From: Chitinophagaceae bacterium | GTDB taxonomy: Bacteria; Bacteroidota; Bacteroidia; Chitinophagales; Chitinophagaceae | Direction of reading: 5' to 3' | Assembly: GCA_019638625.1 (NCBI GenBank) | Contig: JAHBTK010000004.1 | Coordinates: 620,001 to 684,000 of the forward strand | Length of the DNA stretch: 64,000 bases | Shown here: positions 52,181-61,944 of the stretch, piece after piece | Layout of the letters: each line of letters opens with the position of its first letter | Position numbering within the stretch: position 1 is the stretch's first letter | The notes under the pieces: generated by a model | The model's database searches: none | Told to the model about the DNA's origin: nothing | The model's input: the letters and a program-made list of their open reading frames with translations, nothing else | Program-made: the position numbers and the translations under genes

Positions 52181-55100
52181 TCATCCGTTCACCTGAAGCT
52201 TCTGCTTCATCATCACACGCTTGTAGTCCCTCGGATATACTTTTACAAAATTTCGCAACTGGTTTTCAAAATCGTCCAGTATGAATTTGGCCACTGTGCT
52301 GGCTGTAAATGCATAGTGTTTGGTGATCATATCGTGAAGTTCTTCCGCTTCGCCGTTTATTACCGGATCAAGGTCTACCATCTCCTGGTTACAGTTTTCC
52401 GCGAACTTTCCGTTTACGTCATATACATAGGCTATTCCACCGCTCATACCGGCAGCAAAGTTTCTCCCGGTATCACCCAGTATCACTACACGTCCGCCCG
52501 TCATATACTCGCAACCATGGTCGCCCACGCCTTCCACCACGGCATTTACACCGGAGTTTCTTACACAGAACCTTTCACCGGCTTTACCCCTTATGAAAGC
52601 TTCCCCGGAAGTAGCGCCATAAAAGGCCACGTTACCAATGATGATATTTTCTTCGGGAACAAATCCCGCTTCTTTGGAAGGATATATGATCATCCTGGCG
52701 CCGCTCAACCCTTTTCCAAAGTAGTCGTTGGCATCTCCTTCCAGTTCCAGGGTTACCCCACGGGTATTGAACGCTCCAAAGCTCTGACCGGCGGTACCGA
52801 CAAACTTCAGGTGTACGGTATCGTCAGGCAATCCTGCCGCCTTATATTTTTTGGTAATCTCGTTAGACAGTATGGTACCTGCCGTACGGTCAGTATTCTT
52901 AATCGTAAATTCTCCATACACCCGTTCTTTTGAAGCCAGCGCGGGTTTTGCCACTTCCAGCAATTGCCAGTCGATCACACTCTCCAGCTCATGATCCTGG
53001 CTTTCCTGGTTATATAAACCGGTAAACTCAGAAGCCGGTTCTTTATACAACACGGGTGACAGATCCAGCTTGCCATATTTCCAGTGGTCAATTCCTTCTC
53101 TTCTTTCCAGGCAATCTACCTGGCCTACCATTTCATTTACGGTTCTGAAACCGAGTTCCGCCATGATCTCGCGCAGTTCCTGTGTAATGAACTTAAAGAA
53201 GTTCACCACATGGTCCGGGTCGCCGGTAAAACGTTTTCTCAACTCGGGGTCCTGCGTTGCCACCCCTACCGGGCAGGTATTCATATGGCATTTACGCATC
53301 ATGATACAACCCTCTACTACCAGCGCCGCTGTTGCCACTCCCCATTCTTCCGCACCCAGTAAAGTAGCGATGGCTATATCCCGGCCGGTTTTCATCTGAC
53401 CGTCTGCCTGTAATACAATGCGGCTTCTTAATTTGTTCCTCACCAGGGTTTGGTGACTTTCCGCCAGCCCCAGTTCCCAGGGTAATCCTGCATGTTTGAT
53501 GGAACTGACAGGAGAAGCGCCCGTACCACCATCAAAACCGGCAATCAGCACTACATCCGCCTTTGCTTTCGCCACACCGGCAGCGATGGTGCCTACCCCT
53601 GCTTTTGATACCAGCTTTACATTTATCCTGGCCGCCCTGTTGGCATTTTTCAGATCGTATATCAACTGTGCCAGGTCTTCAATGGAATAGATATCATGAT
53701 GCGGAGGCGGCGATATCAAACCCACACCCGGTGTGGAATGTCTTACTCTTCCGATCCAGTCATCCACTTTGTCGCCCGGCAACTGCCCGCCTTCTCCCGG
53801 TTTAGCCCCCTGGGCCATTTTTATCTGAAGTTCGTCAGCTTCCGTAAGATACTGGCTGGTAACCCCAAACCTGGCAGAGGCTACCTGCTTGATAGCCGAA
53901 CGCATAGAGTCTCCGTTCGGCAGCGGTTCATATCGCTTTTCATCTTCACCACCCTCTCCGGTGTTGCTCTTTCCGCCCAGGCGGTTCATAGCAATTGCCA
54001 GCGTGGTGTGCGCTTCCCAGGAGATAGACCCGAAGGACATCGCCCCGGTAGCAAAACGTTTATATATATTTTCGGCCGGCTCCACTTCGTCTATTGAAAT
54101 GGAAGGACGGTTTCTCTTGAACTGGAAAAGACTCCGTAAAGTGCAGGCTTTCTCACCCTGGTCGTTTACGGTCTTGCTATACTTTTTAAAAGTTGCATAA
54201 TCGTTCATGCGGGTGGAATACTGCAGCAGGTGTATGGTCTGCGGATTGAAGAGGTGGTATTCCCCTTTCCGCTTCCATTGATATACACCGCCTACCGACA
54301 AACGATCTACCGGAATATTCTTGCGGTTGAATGCCAGCGCATGCTTGGCCAGCGCTTCCTTAGCCAGTTCGTCAAGCCCCATACCTTCAATACGGCTGAC
54401 CGCACCGGTAAAACATTTGTTTACCACCTCCCTGTTCAGTCCCAGAATTTCAAATATCTGTGCACCCTGGTAAGATTGCAGGGTGGATATGCCCATTTTG
54501 GAGAATACTTTCAGCAGCCCGTCGCAAACCGCCTTTACGTAGTTCTTACGCAAGGTTTCCCATTCCTGTTCTGTTTCCCATTTGCCGGTGGCCTTCATGG
54601 TGCGGATGGTAGCCAATGCCAGATAGGGGTTAATAGCGGTAGCGCCAAACCCTATCAGGCAGGCAAAATGATGCACTTCCCACACATCGCCGGCTTCTAC
54701 CACTATGCCTACCTGTCCCCGTAATCCTTTGCGGATAAGGTGATGGTGAACGGAGGATACGGCCAGCAGCGACGGAATAGCCGCGTGATCGGAGTCAATG
54801 GCGCGGTCTGAAAGAATGATCACTTCAAATCCATCCTCTACCGCATCTACCGCGTAACGGCATAACCTGTCGATACCATCTTTCAGGGAGCCCGGTTTAC
54901 CATCGGAACGGAAATAACATTGCAGCGTTTTTGCCTGGAAAATACCGGTATCAATACTTCTCAGCTTTTCCAGCTCGGTACTCGTTAATATGGGCTGCGG
55001 CAATGATACAGCGTGGCAGTGGCGGGGATCTTCTGATAACAGGTTACCGTTGTTGCCCACATAGGATGCCAGGCTCATCACCAGCCTTTCCCTGATGGGG

Positions 55101-56689
55101 TCAATGGGCGGATTGGTTACCTGTGCAAAAAGTTGTTTAAAATAACTGCTGATATGCTGCGGCTGGTCAGACAATACTGCCAGCGGCACGTCGGTGCCCA
55201 TAGAACCGACCGGTTCTTTTCCATCAATCGCCATGGGCTTTATCAGCGTTTCAATATCTTCTGTGCTGTAGCCAAATGCTTTCTGATATTTAAATACAGA
55301 CTCTTCCGAAAGATGCGTGAAAGTCACCCGCGGGGCATCCAGTTCGCCCAGCCTGATCTTATGCTGGTTCAGCCAGTCGCTATAGGGTTTGCGGGAACAG
55401 ATATCCTGTTTCAGTTCCTCATCGCTGATGATCCTGCCCTGCTCCATATCTACCACAAACATTTTCCCCGGCTGCAGGCGACCATAACTTTTTACGATTT
55501 TGGGATCCACCGGCAAGGCGCCTGTTTCGGATGCCATGATCACCCTTTCATCATGAGTTACACAAAACCTGGAGGGGCGCAGACCGTTCCTGTCAAGTGT
55601 GGCTCCAATGACTCTTCCATCAGTGAATGAAATAGAGGCGGGACCATCCCAGGGTTCCATTACAGCAGCATGGTATTCGTAAAAAGCTTTTTTTACGGGA
55701 TCCATTTTATCGTTACCGTCCCAGGCTTCGGGGATCAGCATCATCATTACGTGCGGCAGGGAACGCCCCGATAAAGTAAGCAACTCTACCATATTATCCA
55801 GGCAGGCCGAATCTGAAAGTCCGTTGGAAACGATCGGCAGCAACATATCCATTTCCTCCTTGGAGAAATAGGGCGAGGAGAATCCCCTCTCACTGGTCTT
55901 CAGCCAGTTCAGGTTCCCCTGGAGTGTGTTTATCTCCCCGTTATGGGCGATAAAGCGGAAAGGTTGCGCCAGCTTCCAGGAAGGGAAGGTATTGGTGGCA
56001 AAACGGGAGTGTACCAATCCAAAAGCGCTTACCACCCTTTTATTGGTAAGATCAGTGAAGTAAGTACGCACTTGCATACTGGTTAACTGACCTTTATATA
56101 TCACGGTTTTATAGGAAAGAGAAGGAATGTAAAAACCTATATTGTCCTTCTTTACGGTATTGTTTACGGTATGCGTAGCATAGTTCCGCAACACAAACAG
56201 CTTTCTTTCAAAATCTTCAGAGTCCTGGATATGGTCCGGGCAGGCGATGAAAACATGTTCCATTTCCGGTTCTACAGACAGGGCGGTAGGCCCAATATCG
56301 CCTGCATCCACAGGAACTCTTCTATAGGTCAGAATTTCCAGACCCAGGCGTTCCGCCGCACGGGCAAAAATTTCGCGACATTCTTCCCTTAAACGCACTT
56401 CCTTTGGGAAAAAGATCACTCCTACACCATACCGGCCAAAAGCAGGCAGGTGAACACCCAGCTTTACACACTCGGAGAAAAAGAACTCATGTGGTATTTG
56501 TATCATAATGCCGGCGCCATCCCCGGTGTTTTTTTCAGAACCACAGGCACCCCTGTGTTCCATATTCTCAAGCACCGTTAACGCATCGGAGATTATCTGG
56601 TGCGATTTATTTCCTTTAATACTGGCAACAAATCCTACACCACAGGCATCGCGTTCAAACTCCTCTCTGTACAATCCATTACAATCCAT
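52181..56689 (-). CDS. gltB: Glutamate synthase large (alpha) subunit
   Basis: 1502 residues. The N-terminal glutamine amidotransferase domain has ERDACGVGFVA, in which Cys16 becomes the N-terminal nucleophile after removal of a 15-residue propeptide. The central domain follows, then the FMN synthase domain (GEGGEDEKRY, KLVSKAGVGTIAAGVAKAKA), with the 3Fe-4S cysteines in CIMMRKCHMNTCPVGVATQ, and the C-terminal right-handed beta-helix GXGXG domain. It makes two glutamates from glutamine and 2-oxoglutarate. First gene of gltBD. Confidence 0.97.
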   Translation of the reverse strand: MDCNGLYREEFERDACGVGFVASIKGNKSHQIISDALTVLENMEHRGACGSEKNTGDGAGIMIQIPHEFFFSECVKLGVHLPAFGRYGVGVIFFPKEVRLREECREIFARAAERLGLEILTYRRVPVDAGDIGPTALSVEPEMEHVFIACPDHIQDSEDFERKLFVLRNYATHTVNNTVKKDNIGFYIPSLSYKTVIYKGQLTSMQVRTYFTDLTNKRVVSAFGLVHSRFATNTFPSWKLAQPFRFIAHNGEINTLQGNLNWLKTSERGFSSPYFSKEEMDMLLPIVSNGLSDSACLDNMVELLTLSGRSLPHVMMMLIPEAWDGNDKMDPVKKAFYEYHAAVMEPWDGPASISFTDGRVIGATLDRNGLRPSRFCVTHDERVIMASETGALPVDPKIVKSYGRLQPGKMFVVDMEQGRIISDEELKQDICSRKPYSDWLNQHKIRLGELDAPRVTFTHLSEESVFKYQKAFGYSTEDIETLIKPMAIDGKEPVGSMGTDVPLAVLSDQPQHISSYFKQLFAQVTNPPIDPIRERLVMSLASYVGNNGNLLSEDPRHCHAVSLPQPILTSTELEKLRSIDTGIFQAKTLQCYFRSDGKPGSLKDGIDRLCRYAVDAVEDGFEVIILSDRAIDSDHAAIPSLLAVSSVHHHLIRKGLRGQVGIVVEAGDVWEVHHFACLIGFGATAINPYLALATIRTMKATGKWETEQEWETLRKNYVKAVCDGLLKVFSKMGISTLQSYQGAQIFEILGLNREVVNKCFTGAVSRIEGMGLDELAKEALAKHALAFNRKNIPVDRLSVGGVYQWKRKGEYHLFNPQTIHLLQYSTRMNDYATFKKYSKTVNDQGEKACTLRSLFQFKRNRPSISIDEVEPAENIYKRFATGAMSFGSISWEAHTTLAIAMNRLGGKSNTGEGGEDEKRYEPLPNGDSMRSAIKQVASARFGVTSQYLTEADELQIKMAQGAKPGEGGQLPGDKVDDWIGRVRHSTPGVGLISPPPHHDIYSIEDLAQLIYDLKNANRAARINVKLVSKAGVGTIAAGVAKAKADVVLIAGFDGGTGASPVSSIKHAGLPWELGLAESHQTLVRNKLRSRIVLQADGQMKTGRDIAIATLLGAEEWGVATAALVVEGCIMMRKCHMNTCPVGVATQDPELRKRFTGDPDHVVNFFKFITQELREIMAELGFRTVNEMVGQVDCLERREGIDHWKYGKLDLSPVLYKEPASEFTGLYNQESQDHELESVIDWQLLEVAKPALASKERVYGEFTIKNTDRTAGTILSNEITKKYKAAGLPDDTVHLKFVGTAGQSFGAFNTRGVTLELEGDANDYFGKGLSGARMIIYPSKEAGFVPEENIIIGNVAFYGATSGEAFIRGKAGERFCVRNSGVNAVVEGVGDHGCEYMTGGRVVILGDTGRNFAAGMSGGIAYVYDVNGKFAENCNQEMVDLDPVINGEAEELHDMITKHYAFTASTVAKFILDDFENQLRNFVKVYPRDYKRVMMKQKLQVNG

Positions 56690-56954
56690 AAAATCAGGAG
56701 GTTTAATAAAAAATCAATAAAAATGGAAAAATCTGAATAATTTTAAATCCACATGGCAGACAAGCGAATAAAAGTACGAAAAAACTCAATAAAGCCAAAA
56801 ATTTTTTAAAAATGCCTTATATTCAGATGACCGTGTATCTGCCTGAACATTGCTGTAAAAGCCACATTTTATTATGCAAAATTACTCTACTTTAAAGAAA
56901 ATCGGCAGGGTTTTATGAAAAGCCGGAAAGTTGGAGCAACAATAGCGCTGTAAA

Positions 56955-57200
56955 TCAATGAATTGACCCCTTATTATATAAATAGTCCACTGCCAGGTCT
57001 ATAAAACGCTCCCTATCTGTTTCATCTATAAAATACTCAAAGTCAAACTGTTGAATAAACTTTTGGGTGTTGATCACCAATAATTTCCGGCTGGTGTAAA
57101 AGTTCAGCACCTCAATTCCGGGATAGTCGGTTAGTTTTTCTATTTCCGAAATAAAGCTGTCAAAGTCATTTACCTGGTATGTATATGTTATAAAGCTCAT
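56955..57200 (-). CDS. Hypothetical 81-aa protein
   Basis: Short acidic alpha/beta protein: FITYTYQVNDFDSFISEIEK, then a basic strand FYTSRKLLVINTQKF and DETDRERFIDLAVDYLYNKG. No recognised family. It follows the 82-residue HTH-like gene on the same strand after 51 bases, so the two may form a small operon. Confidence 0.55.
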   Translation of the reverse strand: MSFITYTYQVNDFDSFISEIEKLTDYPGIEVLNFYTSRKLLVINTQKFIQQFDFEYFIDETDRERFIDLAVDYLYNKGSIH

Positions 57201-57251
57201 ATCAGTTATGATGTATTAGGTGTTCTGAAAATAATTGATACGGGGCTATAG

Positions 57252-57500
57252 TTACTTCAACATTTCCAGCGCCTGTTTACTTATATCGTCCGGATAATGA
57301 TCGCGCTGGGCAAAAAACCGGGATATTTTAAGAATGACTTCCGCCCTGGCTTCGCCTTTTTTCAAAGCGCGGATAATGACCGGTTTGGAGAACCCGGTAT
57401 AATCAGTAAGTTTTTTTACATCGCCGTATAACTGGCGTTTATTCCACTCTTTGAGAAGCTTACCTGAAATGCGTATAAGAGGAGATTTTGTGTTTCTCAT
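57252..57500 (-). CDS. Small HTH-like DNA-binding protein (82 aa)
   Basis: KLTDYTGFSKPVIIRALKKG has the spacing of a helix-turn-helix, preceded by KLLKEWNKRQLYGDVK and followed by RAEVILKISRFFAQRDHY. This resembles XRE/Cro-type folds. It starts 147 bases from a divergent regulator gene; repeated sites lie in the gap, so it may regulate itself and its neighbour. Confidence 0.6.
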   Translation of the reverse strand: MRNTKSPLIRISGKLLKEWNKRQLYGDVKKLTDYTGFSKPVIIRALKKGEARAEVILKISRFFAQRDHYPDDISKQALEMLK

Positions 57501-57523
57501 TGTTAACTGCTTGAGGACGTTTT

Positions 57524-57567
57524 ATATTTACCATTTGTTTACCATATATTTACTACTTGTTTGCCAT
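57524..57567. promoter_or_regulatory. Four phased 11-bp iterons
   Basis: ATATTTACCAT, TTGTTTACCAT, ATATTTACTAC and TTGTTTGCCAT follow each other without gaps. They share TTTACCAT-like cores spaced 11 bases, one helical turn, so a protein would bind one face of the DNA. They stand 24 bases upstream of the HTH-like gene on the minus strand. Confidence 0.65.
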
Positions 57568-57598
57568 CCGGTTGATTACCGGTGAATTATTATCACAA

Positions 57599-57637
57599 TT
57601 TAGAAAAAATTCTTAAAAATTTTTCCTTTTTTCTAAA
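57599..57637. promoter_or_regulatory. 11-bp inverted repeat, possible operator
   Basis: TTTAGAAAAAA (57599-57609) and TTTTTTCTAAA (57627-57637) are perfect reverse complements around 17 AT-rich bases, ending 9 bases before the ATG of the XRE-type gene. Its position fits autorepression, or a cruciform-prone promoter. Confidence 0.6.
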
Positions 57638-57646
57638 AATAGCAAT

Positions 57647-58042
57647 ATGACGCTTGGGGAATTTTTGAGGGCATACAGAAAACACTACAAATACAGCGTA
57701 AAAAGGCTTTCCGAAATTATTTCCGTAAACCAATACAGGTTGCAAAAGTGGGAAGTTGGGATCAGTTTGCCTAAATACGAGGACTCTGAAAAGCTAAAGG
57801 AGTTTTTTGGTCTGCCTTCCTTTGACGATATTCCCGAAGATTTTTTGCAGGATATTTTAAAGCATGGCGTGAATGTGAGAGGGGTGGTGCACCTGCAAAC
57901 CCGTGGAAATGAAATTATAGAAGTTAAGCGAAGTGTAATAGAAGCCAAGGACAGAAAGATCAGGATGCTGGAAGAGAAACTGGTGATTTTGCAGGAAAAA
58001 CTGGAACAATATAAAAAAGGCCGGAGCCATAAAAAGAAGTGA
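57647..58042 (+). CDS. XRE-type HTH protein with C-terminal coiled coil
   Basis: 131 residues. The N-terminal Cro/C1-type HTH spans residues 1-55: TLGEFLRAYRKHYKYSVKRL, SEIISVNQYRLQKWEVG, LPKYEDSEKLKEFFGLP. After a linker comes the helical C-terminus VIEAKDRKIRMLEEKLVILQ then EKLEQYKKG, a clear leucine-heptad coiled coil suited to dimerisation, with a basic end. Probably a repressor, divergent from the 82-aa HTH-like gene. Confidence 0.82.
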   Translation: MTLGEFLRAYRKHYKYSVKRLSEIISVNQYRLQKWEVGISLPKYEDSEKLKEFFGLPSFDDIPEDFLQDILKHGVNVRGVVHLQTRGNEIIEVKRSVIEAKDRKIRMLEEKLVILQEKLEQYKKGRSHKKK

Positions 58043-58408
58043 CCGGGTGTAATACCTACTGCCAATGCATATAGGGTAAGCTACCGTAGATCAATATTCT
58101 ATACCGATACACTTTGCGTATTCTAAAAGGTACGGTATCCGGCAACGGCATCATATTTCGCGCTAAGCCACGATGAAGCGCAAGGGCGCACAAACAGTTC
58201 GCTTTTTAGAACCGATTCTTTCCTGGTGATCTTTTGCGACCTTTGCGTGCCATAGTTATGCAAAATCAGTTCTTCTGTCACGCCTCAATGATTGGAACCA
58301 CTAATGGGATACTTATAATGACATGGAAAATCACGGCATCTCCCATAAAGAGCCATATTGCCGCACCTGCCTGACGGCAGTCAGGTTTTTAAATTTTCAC
58401 ATTCCCCG
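58043..58408. other. Gene-free region
   Basis: No supported gene. It has the two dispersed-repeat-like sequences GCGCAAGGGCGCAC (about 58176) and TTTGCGACCTTTGCGTGCC (about 58233), which can partly pair, and a terminator hairpin at 58370-58390. Confidence 0.5.
58370..58390 (+). terminator. Rho-independent terminator
   Basis: CCTGAC (58370-58375), loop GGCA, GTCAGG (58380-58385), then five T. It points on the + strand toward the end of ilvA and would stop transcription coming from the XRE-type gene. Confidence 0.65.
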
Positions 58409-59710
58409 TTATATCAGGTATCCGAACAACTTGTCATCCTTGTTGATCTCGGAGAAGTTAATGCCGTACCGCCCCATACGCTCCAGCAAAGTAGTATAGT
58501 CATTGGGGTTTTGCAATTCAATGCCCACCAGCGCCGGACCGGCTTCCTTATTGGTTTTTTGCATGTATTCGAACCGGGTGATATCGTCTTTTTCGCCCAA
58601 TACATGGGTAACAAATTCTTTTAAAGCGCCGGGGCGTTGCGCAAAGCTGATCAGGAAATAATGTTTCAGCCCTTCGTATTGCAATGAGCGTTCTTTTATT
58701 TCAGGCATCCTGTCTATATCATTATTGCTTCCGCTCACAATACAAACTACTTTTTTGCCCCTGATCTTATCGGCATAAATATCCAAAGCCGCGATAGAAA
58801 GCGCCCCTGCGGGTTCCACCACTATCGCGTCTTCATTATAGAGCTTTAATATGGTGGTGCACACTTTTCCTTCCGGCACCAGCAGCATATCATCCAGTAC
58901 ATGCCGACATATCTCAAACGTAAGGTCTCCTATTCTTTTCACCGCAGCGCCATCCACAAACCGGTCTATATCGTCCAGGGTAACGGGATGACCCGCTTCC
59001 AGGGCTGCTTTCATGGCAGGGGCCCCTTCGGGTTCCACACCGATTATTTTTGTTTCAGGATTGTTTTGTTTGAAGTAAGTACCTACACCGGCTACCAGTC
59101 CGCCGCCACCAACCGGCACAAACAGGTAGTCTATATGATCCTGGTCTTCCAGTATCTCCACTCCGACAGTACCCTGTCCCTCGATGATACTGTAATCATC
59201 AAAGGGAGGGATGAAAACCATATTATTTTCAGCGGTATAGGCTTTGGCTGCTATCGCACAATCGTCAAATGTATCCCCCACCAGTTTGATCTCAATATTA
59301 CCTTCCCCGAACATTTTGGTTTGGTTGATCTTTTGTTTGGGAGTGATCACCGGCATGAACACCACCCCTTTTATATTGAGCTGCCTGCAACTATAAGCAA
59401 AGCCCTGGGCATGATTGCCGGCGCTGGCACACACTACCCCACGGGACTGCAGGTGCGGGTCCAGCGTAGAGATCATATTGTAAGCGCCTCTTAATTTATA
59501 AGACCGCACCACCTGCAAATCCTCTCTTTTCAGGTATACCTTACAGTTATACCTTTTTGAGAGCGTTACGTTATAAGATAAAGGCGTACGGGTGACCACG
59601 TTTTTCAGCCTCCGGGCCGCCTCATCAAAAGAAAGCCTCCCTGCCTGGGCAGGAAGGCTTTTCTGCGTTTTGTCTCTTTTCTCCACACTCGTATTTTCAA
59701 CCTCACTCAT
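58409..59710 (-). CDS. ilvA: Threonine ammonia-lyase, biosynthetic
   Basis: 433 residues. It deaminates threonine to 2-oxobutanoate, the first step of isoleucine synthesis. The PLP lysine is in VRSYKLRGAYNM near residue 68, with SAGNHAQGFAYSC near 95, the glycine loop VPVGGGGLVAGVG near 200 and VSGSNNDIDRM near 326. A single C-terminal ACT-like regulatory domain follows (HYFLISFAQRPGALKEFV), as in shorter IlvA forms, so isoleucine feedback is likely. Last gene of the ilv operon here, 16 bases after ilvC. Confidence 0.95.
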   Translation of the reverse strand: MSEVENTSVEKRDKTQKSLPAQAGRLSFDEAARRLKNVVTRTPLSYNVTLSKRYNCKVYLKREDLQVVRSYKLRGAYNMISTLDPHLQSRGVVCASAGNHAQGFAYSCRQLNIKGVVFMPVITPKQKINQTKMFGEGNIEIKLVGDTFDDCAIAAKAYTAENNMVFIPPFDDYSIIEGQGTVGVEILEDQDHIDYLFVPVGGGGLVAGVGTYFKQNNPETKIIGVEPEGAPAMKAALEAGHPVTLDDIDRFVDGAAVKRIGDLTFEICRHVLDDMLLVPEGKVCTTILKLYNEDAIVVEPAGALSIAALDIYADKIRGKKVVCIVSGSNNDIDRMPEIKERSLQYEGLKHYFLISFAQRPGALKEFVTHVLGEKDDITRFEYMQKTNKEAGPALVGIELQNPNDYTTLLERMGRYGINFSEINKDDKLFGYLI

Positions 59711-59726
59711 CTGTTAACAGTTACTT

Positions 59727-60776
59727 TTATTTCTGATTTTCAGGACGCAGGCTTCTCACGGTTTTACCAGCCTGCCACATTTCGCTTTCGCGCAGTTCTT
59801 TCAGCTCTTCTTCCAGCTTCTCGCGGTAGTCCGCCTTGCTGTTGCTGTCGATAGAACGTTGAGATTCCTGGCCGGTCGCCACACTTTCATATAATTCTTT
59901 AAACACCGGCGCTGTTGCATCACGGAATTTTTTCCACCAGTCCAAAGCACCCCGTTGCGCGGTAGTAGAGCAGTTGGCATACATCCAGTCCATACCATTT
60001 TCCGCTACCAGCGGCATCAGGGATTGCGTTAACTCTTCCACCGTCTCGTTAAATGCTTCTGAAGGAGAGTGTCCTTTATCGCGCAGCACCTGGTATTGTG
60101 CGGCAAAAATACCCTGGATGGCGCCCATCAGCGTACCTCTTTCTCCGGTAAGATCACTGAATACTTCCTTCTTGAAATCGGTTTCAAACAGGTAACCGCT
60201 GCCGACAGCAATACCCAGTGCGATCACACGGTCTTTTGCTTTACCGGTCGCGTCCTGGTAAATAGCGTAAGAGCTGTTCAGTCCCCTGCCCTGCAGGAAC
60301 ATCCTGCGCAGAGAAGTACCGGAGCCCTTCGGCGCCACCAGAAACACGTCCACATCTTTGGGCGGAATGATACCGGTTTGCTCATTAAAGGTGATGCCAA
60401 AACCGTGAGAGAAATACAGGGCTTTGCCGGCTGTCAGATGTTTCTTTACCGTTGGCCACAATTCAATCTGGGCGGCATCACTCAGCAGGTAACAAATGAT
60501 GGTACCTTTTTGCAAGGCTTCTTCTATTTCAAACAATGTTTCACCCGGTACAAATCCGTCTTTGATCGCTTTATCCCAGGTCCTGGAATTTTTTCTTTGT
60601 CCTACAATTACATTAATACCGTTATCTCTCTGATTCAGTGCCTGCCCCGGTCCCTGCACACCGTATCCGATGACTGCAATTGTTTCGTTTTTTAGCACTT
60701 CCTGCGCTTTGCTGAGTGGAAACTCATCCCTTGTAACTACATTTTCTTCTACGCCGCCAAAATTTAATTTTGCCAT
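59727..60776 (-). CDS. ilvC: Ketol-acid reductoisomerase
   Basis: 349 residues. It rearranges and reduces acetolactate/acetohydroxybutyrate with NADPH in valine and isoleucine synthesis. Rossmann motif VIGYGVQGPGQALNQRDNG near 34, APKGSGTSLRRMFLQGRGL near 150, and Mg2+-binding FKKEVFSDLTGERGTLMGA near 210. Full class length with the C-terminal helical domain. Lies between the DinB gene and ilvA. Confidence 0.93.
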   Translation of the reverse strand: MAKLNFGGVEENVVTRDEFPLSKAQEVLKNETIAVIGYGVQGPGQALNQRDNGINVIVGQRKNSRTWDKAIKDGFVPGETLFEIEEALQKGTIICYLLSDAAQIELWPTVKKHLTAGKALYFSHGFGITFNEQTGIIPPKDVDVFLVAPKGSGTSLRRMFLQGRGLNSSYAIYQDATGKAKDRVIALGIAVGSGYLFETDFKKEVFSDLTGERGTLMGAIQGIFAAQYQVLRDKGHSPSEAFNETVEELTQSLMPLVAENGMDWMYANCSTTAQRGALDWWKKFRDATAPVFKELYESVATGQESQRSIDSNSKADYREKLEEELKELRESEMWQAGKTVRSLRPENQK

Positions 60777-60801
60777 TTTGTAAAGTTTAAAATTTGTATG
60801 G

Positions 60802-61302
60802 TTATTGTTGTTGGTTATATGGTAAATGAGAGGGCGAAGGTAAGACAGCCTTTTGTAACGCCTTCACATATCCAAAATGAAAATTATCGTGTGCCAGTGT
60901 ACAGGTGATCACCTCTTCAATAGAAGTCATCATTTTACCATAGGTTTCCGTGGCAAACGGTTCAATGTGCTTAAACACATTGTTCTTATAATCTGCCTCC
61001 AGGGAATCTATGGACGAAAAAACATGTTCTTTCAAAAAAGCGATCTCATGATCGTCCACGTATTGCTCAGGCTTTGACCCTTTTGCATATTTTTTCAGAT
61101 AGGGTATCTCCTTCGTTTTATCAATGCCTGTCCTTACGTACACCAGACCCAATGTTGCTACGTATATATGCCCGAAGTTCCAGATAATATTATTATTATT
61201 GAATCCTTCCGGAATATAGTTCAGGGTATCCGTATCCAGCCCGTCTACAATTTTCTTTAATGCCCGGCGCGTTTCCCTGATATATGTAAATACGTATTCC
61301 AT
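60802..61302 (-). CDS. DinB-family protein
   Basis: 166 residues, four-helix-bundle DinB fold with metal-binding histidines in NIIWNFGHIYVATLG (near 47) and CTLAHDNFHFGYVKAL (near 141). DinB-like proteins include thiol-dependent transferases and proteins of unknown role. Placed inside the ilv operon between ilvN and ilvC (gaps 27 and 25 bases), it is probably co-transcribed, although no link to amino-acid synthesis is known. Confidence 0.85.
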   Translation of the reverse strand: MEYVFTYIRETRRALKKIVDGLDTDTLNYIPEGFNNNNIIWNFGHIYVATLGLVYVRTGIDKTKEIPYLKKYAKGSKPEQYVDDHEIAFLKEHVFSSIDSLEADYKNNVFKHIEPFATETYGKMMTSIEEVITCTLAHDNFHFGYVKALQKAVLPSPSHLPYNQQQ

Positions 61303-61329
61303 TGGGGTTTCGTAAAATTTAATAAAAGG

Positions 61330-61917
61330 TTACATACTGAAAACTTCTTCCTGTTTATCCAGAAATTCATTTTCTACTAATTCCGTGCCCGGTTTTTCTT
61401 CCTCAAACTCCCGCAACTTTTCGTGGAAGCCTTTGCTTTCGTTGATGATCGCTACTCTTGCACTTCTTACAAACTCTATCAGTCCCAGCTCGCCCAGCAC
61501 CTCTGTAAGGGTATCAATTTCCTCCCGGTGCCCGGATGTTTCAAACACGGTGTAGTCCTTACGGATCACCACGGCCCTGGCGCCGTACTGACGCAACAGG
61601 CGCTCTACCTTTATATCCTCAATCACTTTATCTGTAGATACTTTGTACAATGCCAGCTCCTGCCATACTATTTCCTCATTGGTATTATAGTATGCCTTGA
61701 GCACTTCTACCTGCTTTTCAATCTGGCGGATCAGCTTCTTTACCACCTCTTCCACCTCGTTGATCACTATTGTAAACCGGTGAATGCCTTCTACCTCGGA
61801 AGGAGAAGTATTCAGACTCTCAATGTTGATTTTCCTGCGGGAAAACATGATGGCTATGCGGTTCAGCAGGCCGATATGGTTTTCCGTGTACACCGTAATG
61901 GTAAATTCCTGTTTCAT
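61330..61917 (-). CDS. ilvN: Acetolactate synthase small (regulatory) subunit
   Basis: 195 residues. N-terminal ACT domain: FTITVYTENHIGLLNRIAIM, RKINIESLNTSPSEVEGIHR. The C-terminal ALS small-subunit domain has ELALYKVSTDKVIEDIKVER and YTVFETSGHREEIDTLTEVL. It binds valine and regulates IlvB. Its partner ilvB lies upstream, but the broken methyltransferase gene separates them. Confidence 0.93.
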   Translation of the reverse strand: MKQEFTITVYTENHIGLLNRIAIMFSRRKINIESLNTSPSEVEGIHRFTIVINEVEEVVKKLIRQIEKQVEVLKAYYNTNEEIVWQELALYKVSTDKVIEDIKVERLLRQYGARAVVIRKDYTVFETSGHREEIDTLTEVLGELGLIEFVRSARVAIINESKGFHEKLREFEEEKPGTELVENEFLDKQEEVFSM

Positions 61918-61944
61918 TGCTTTTAATTTCTAAGTTTGATGCCT

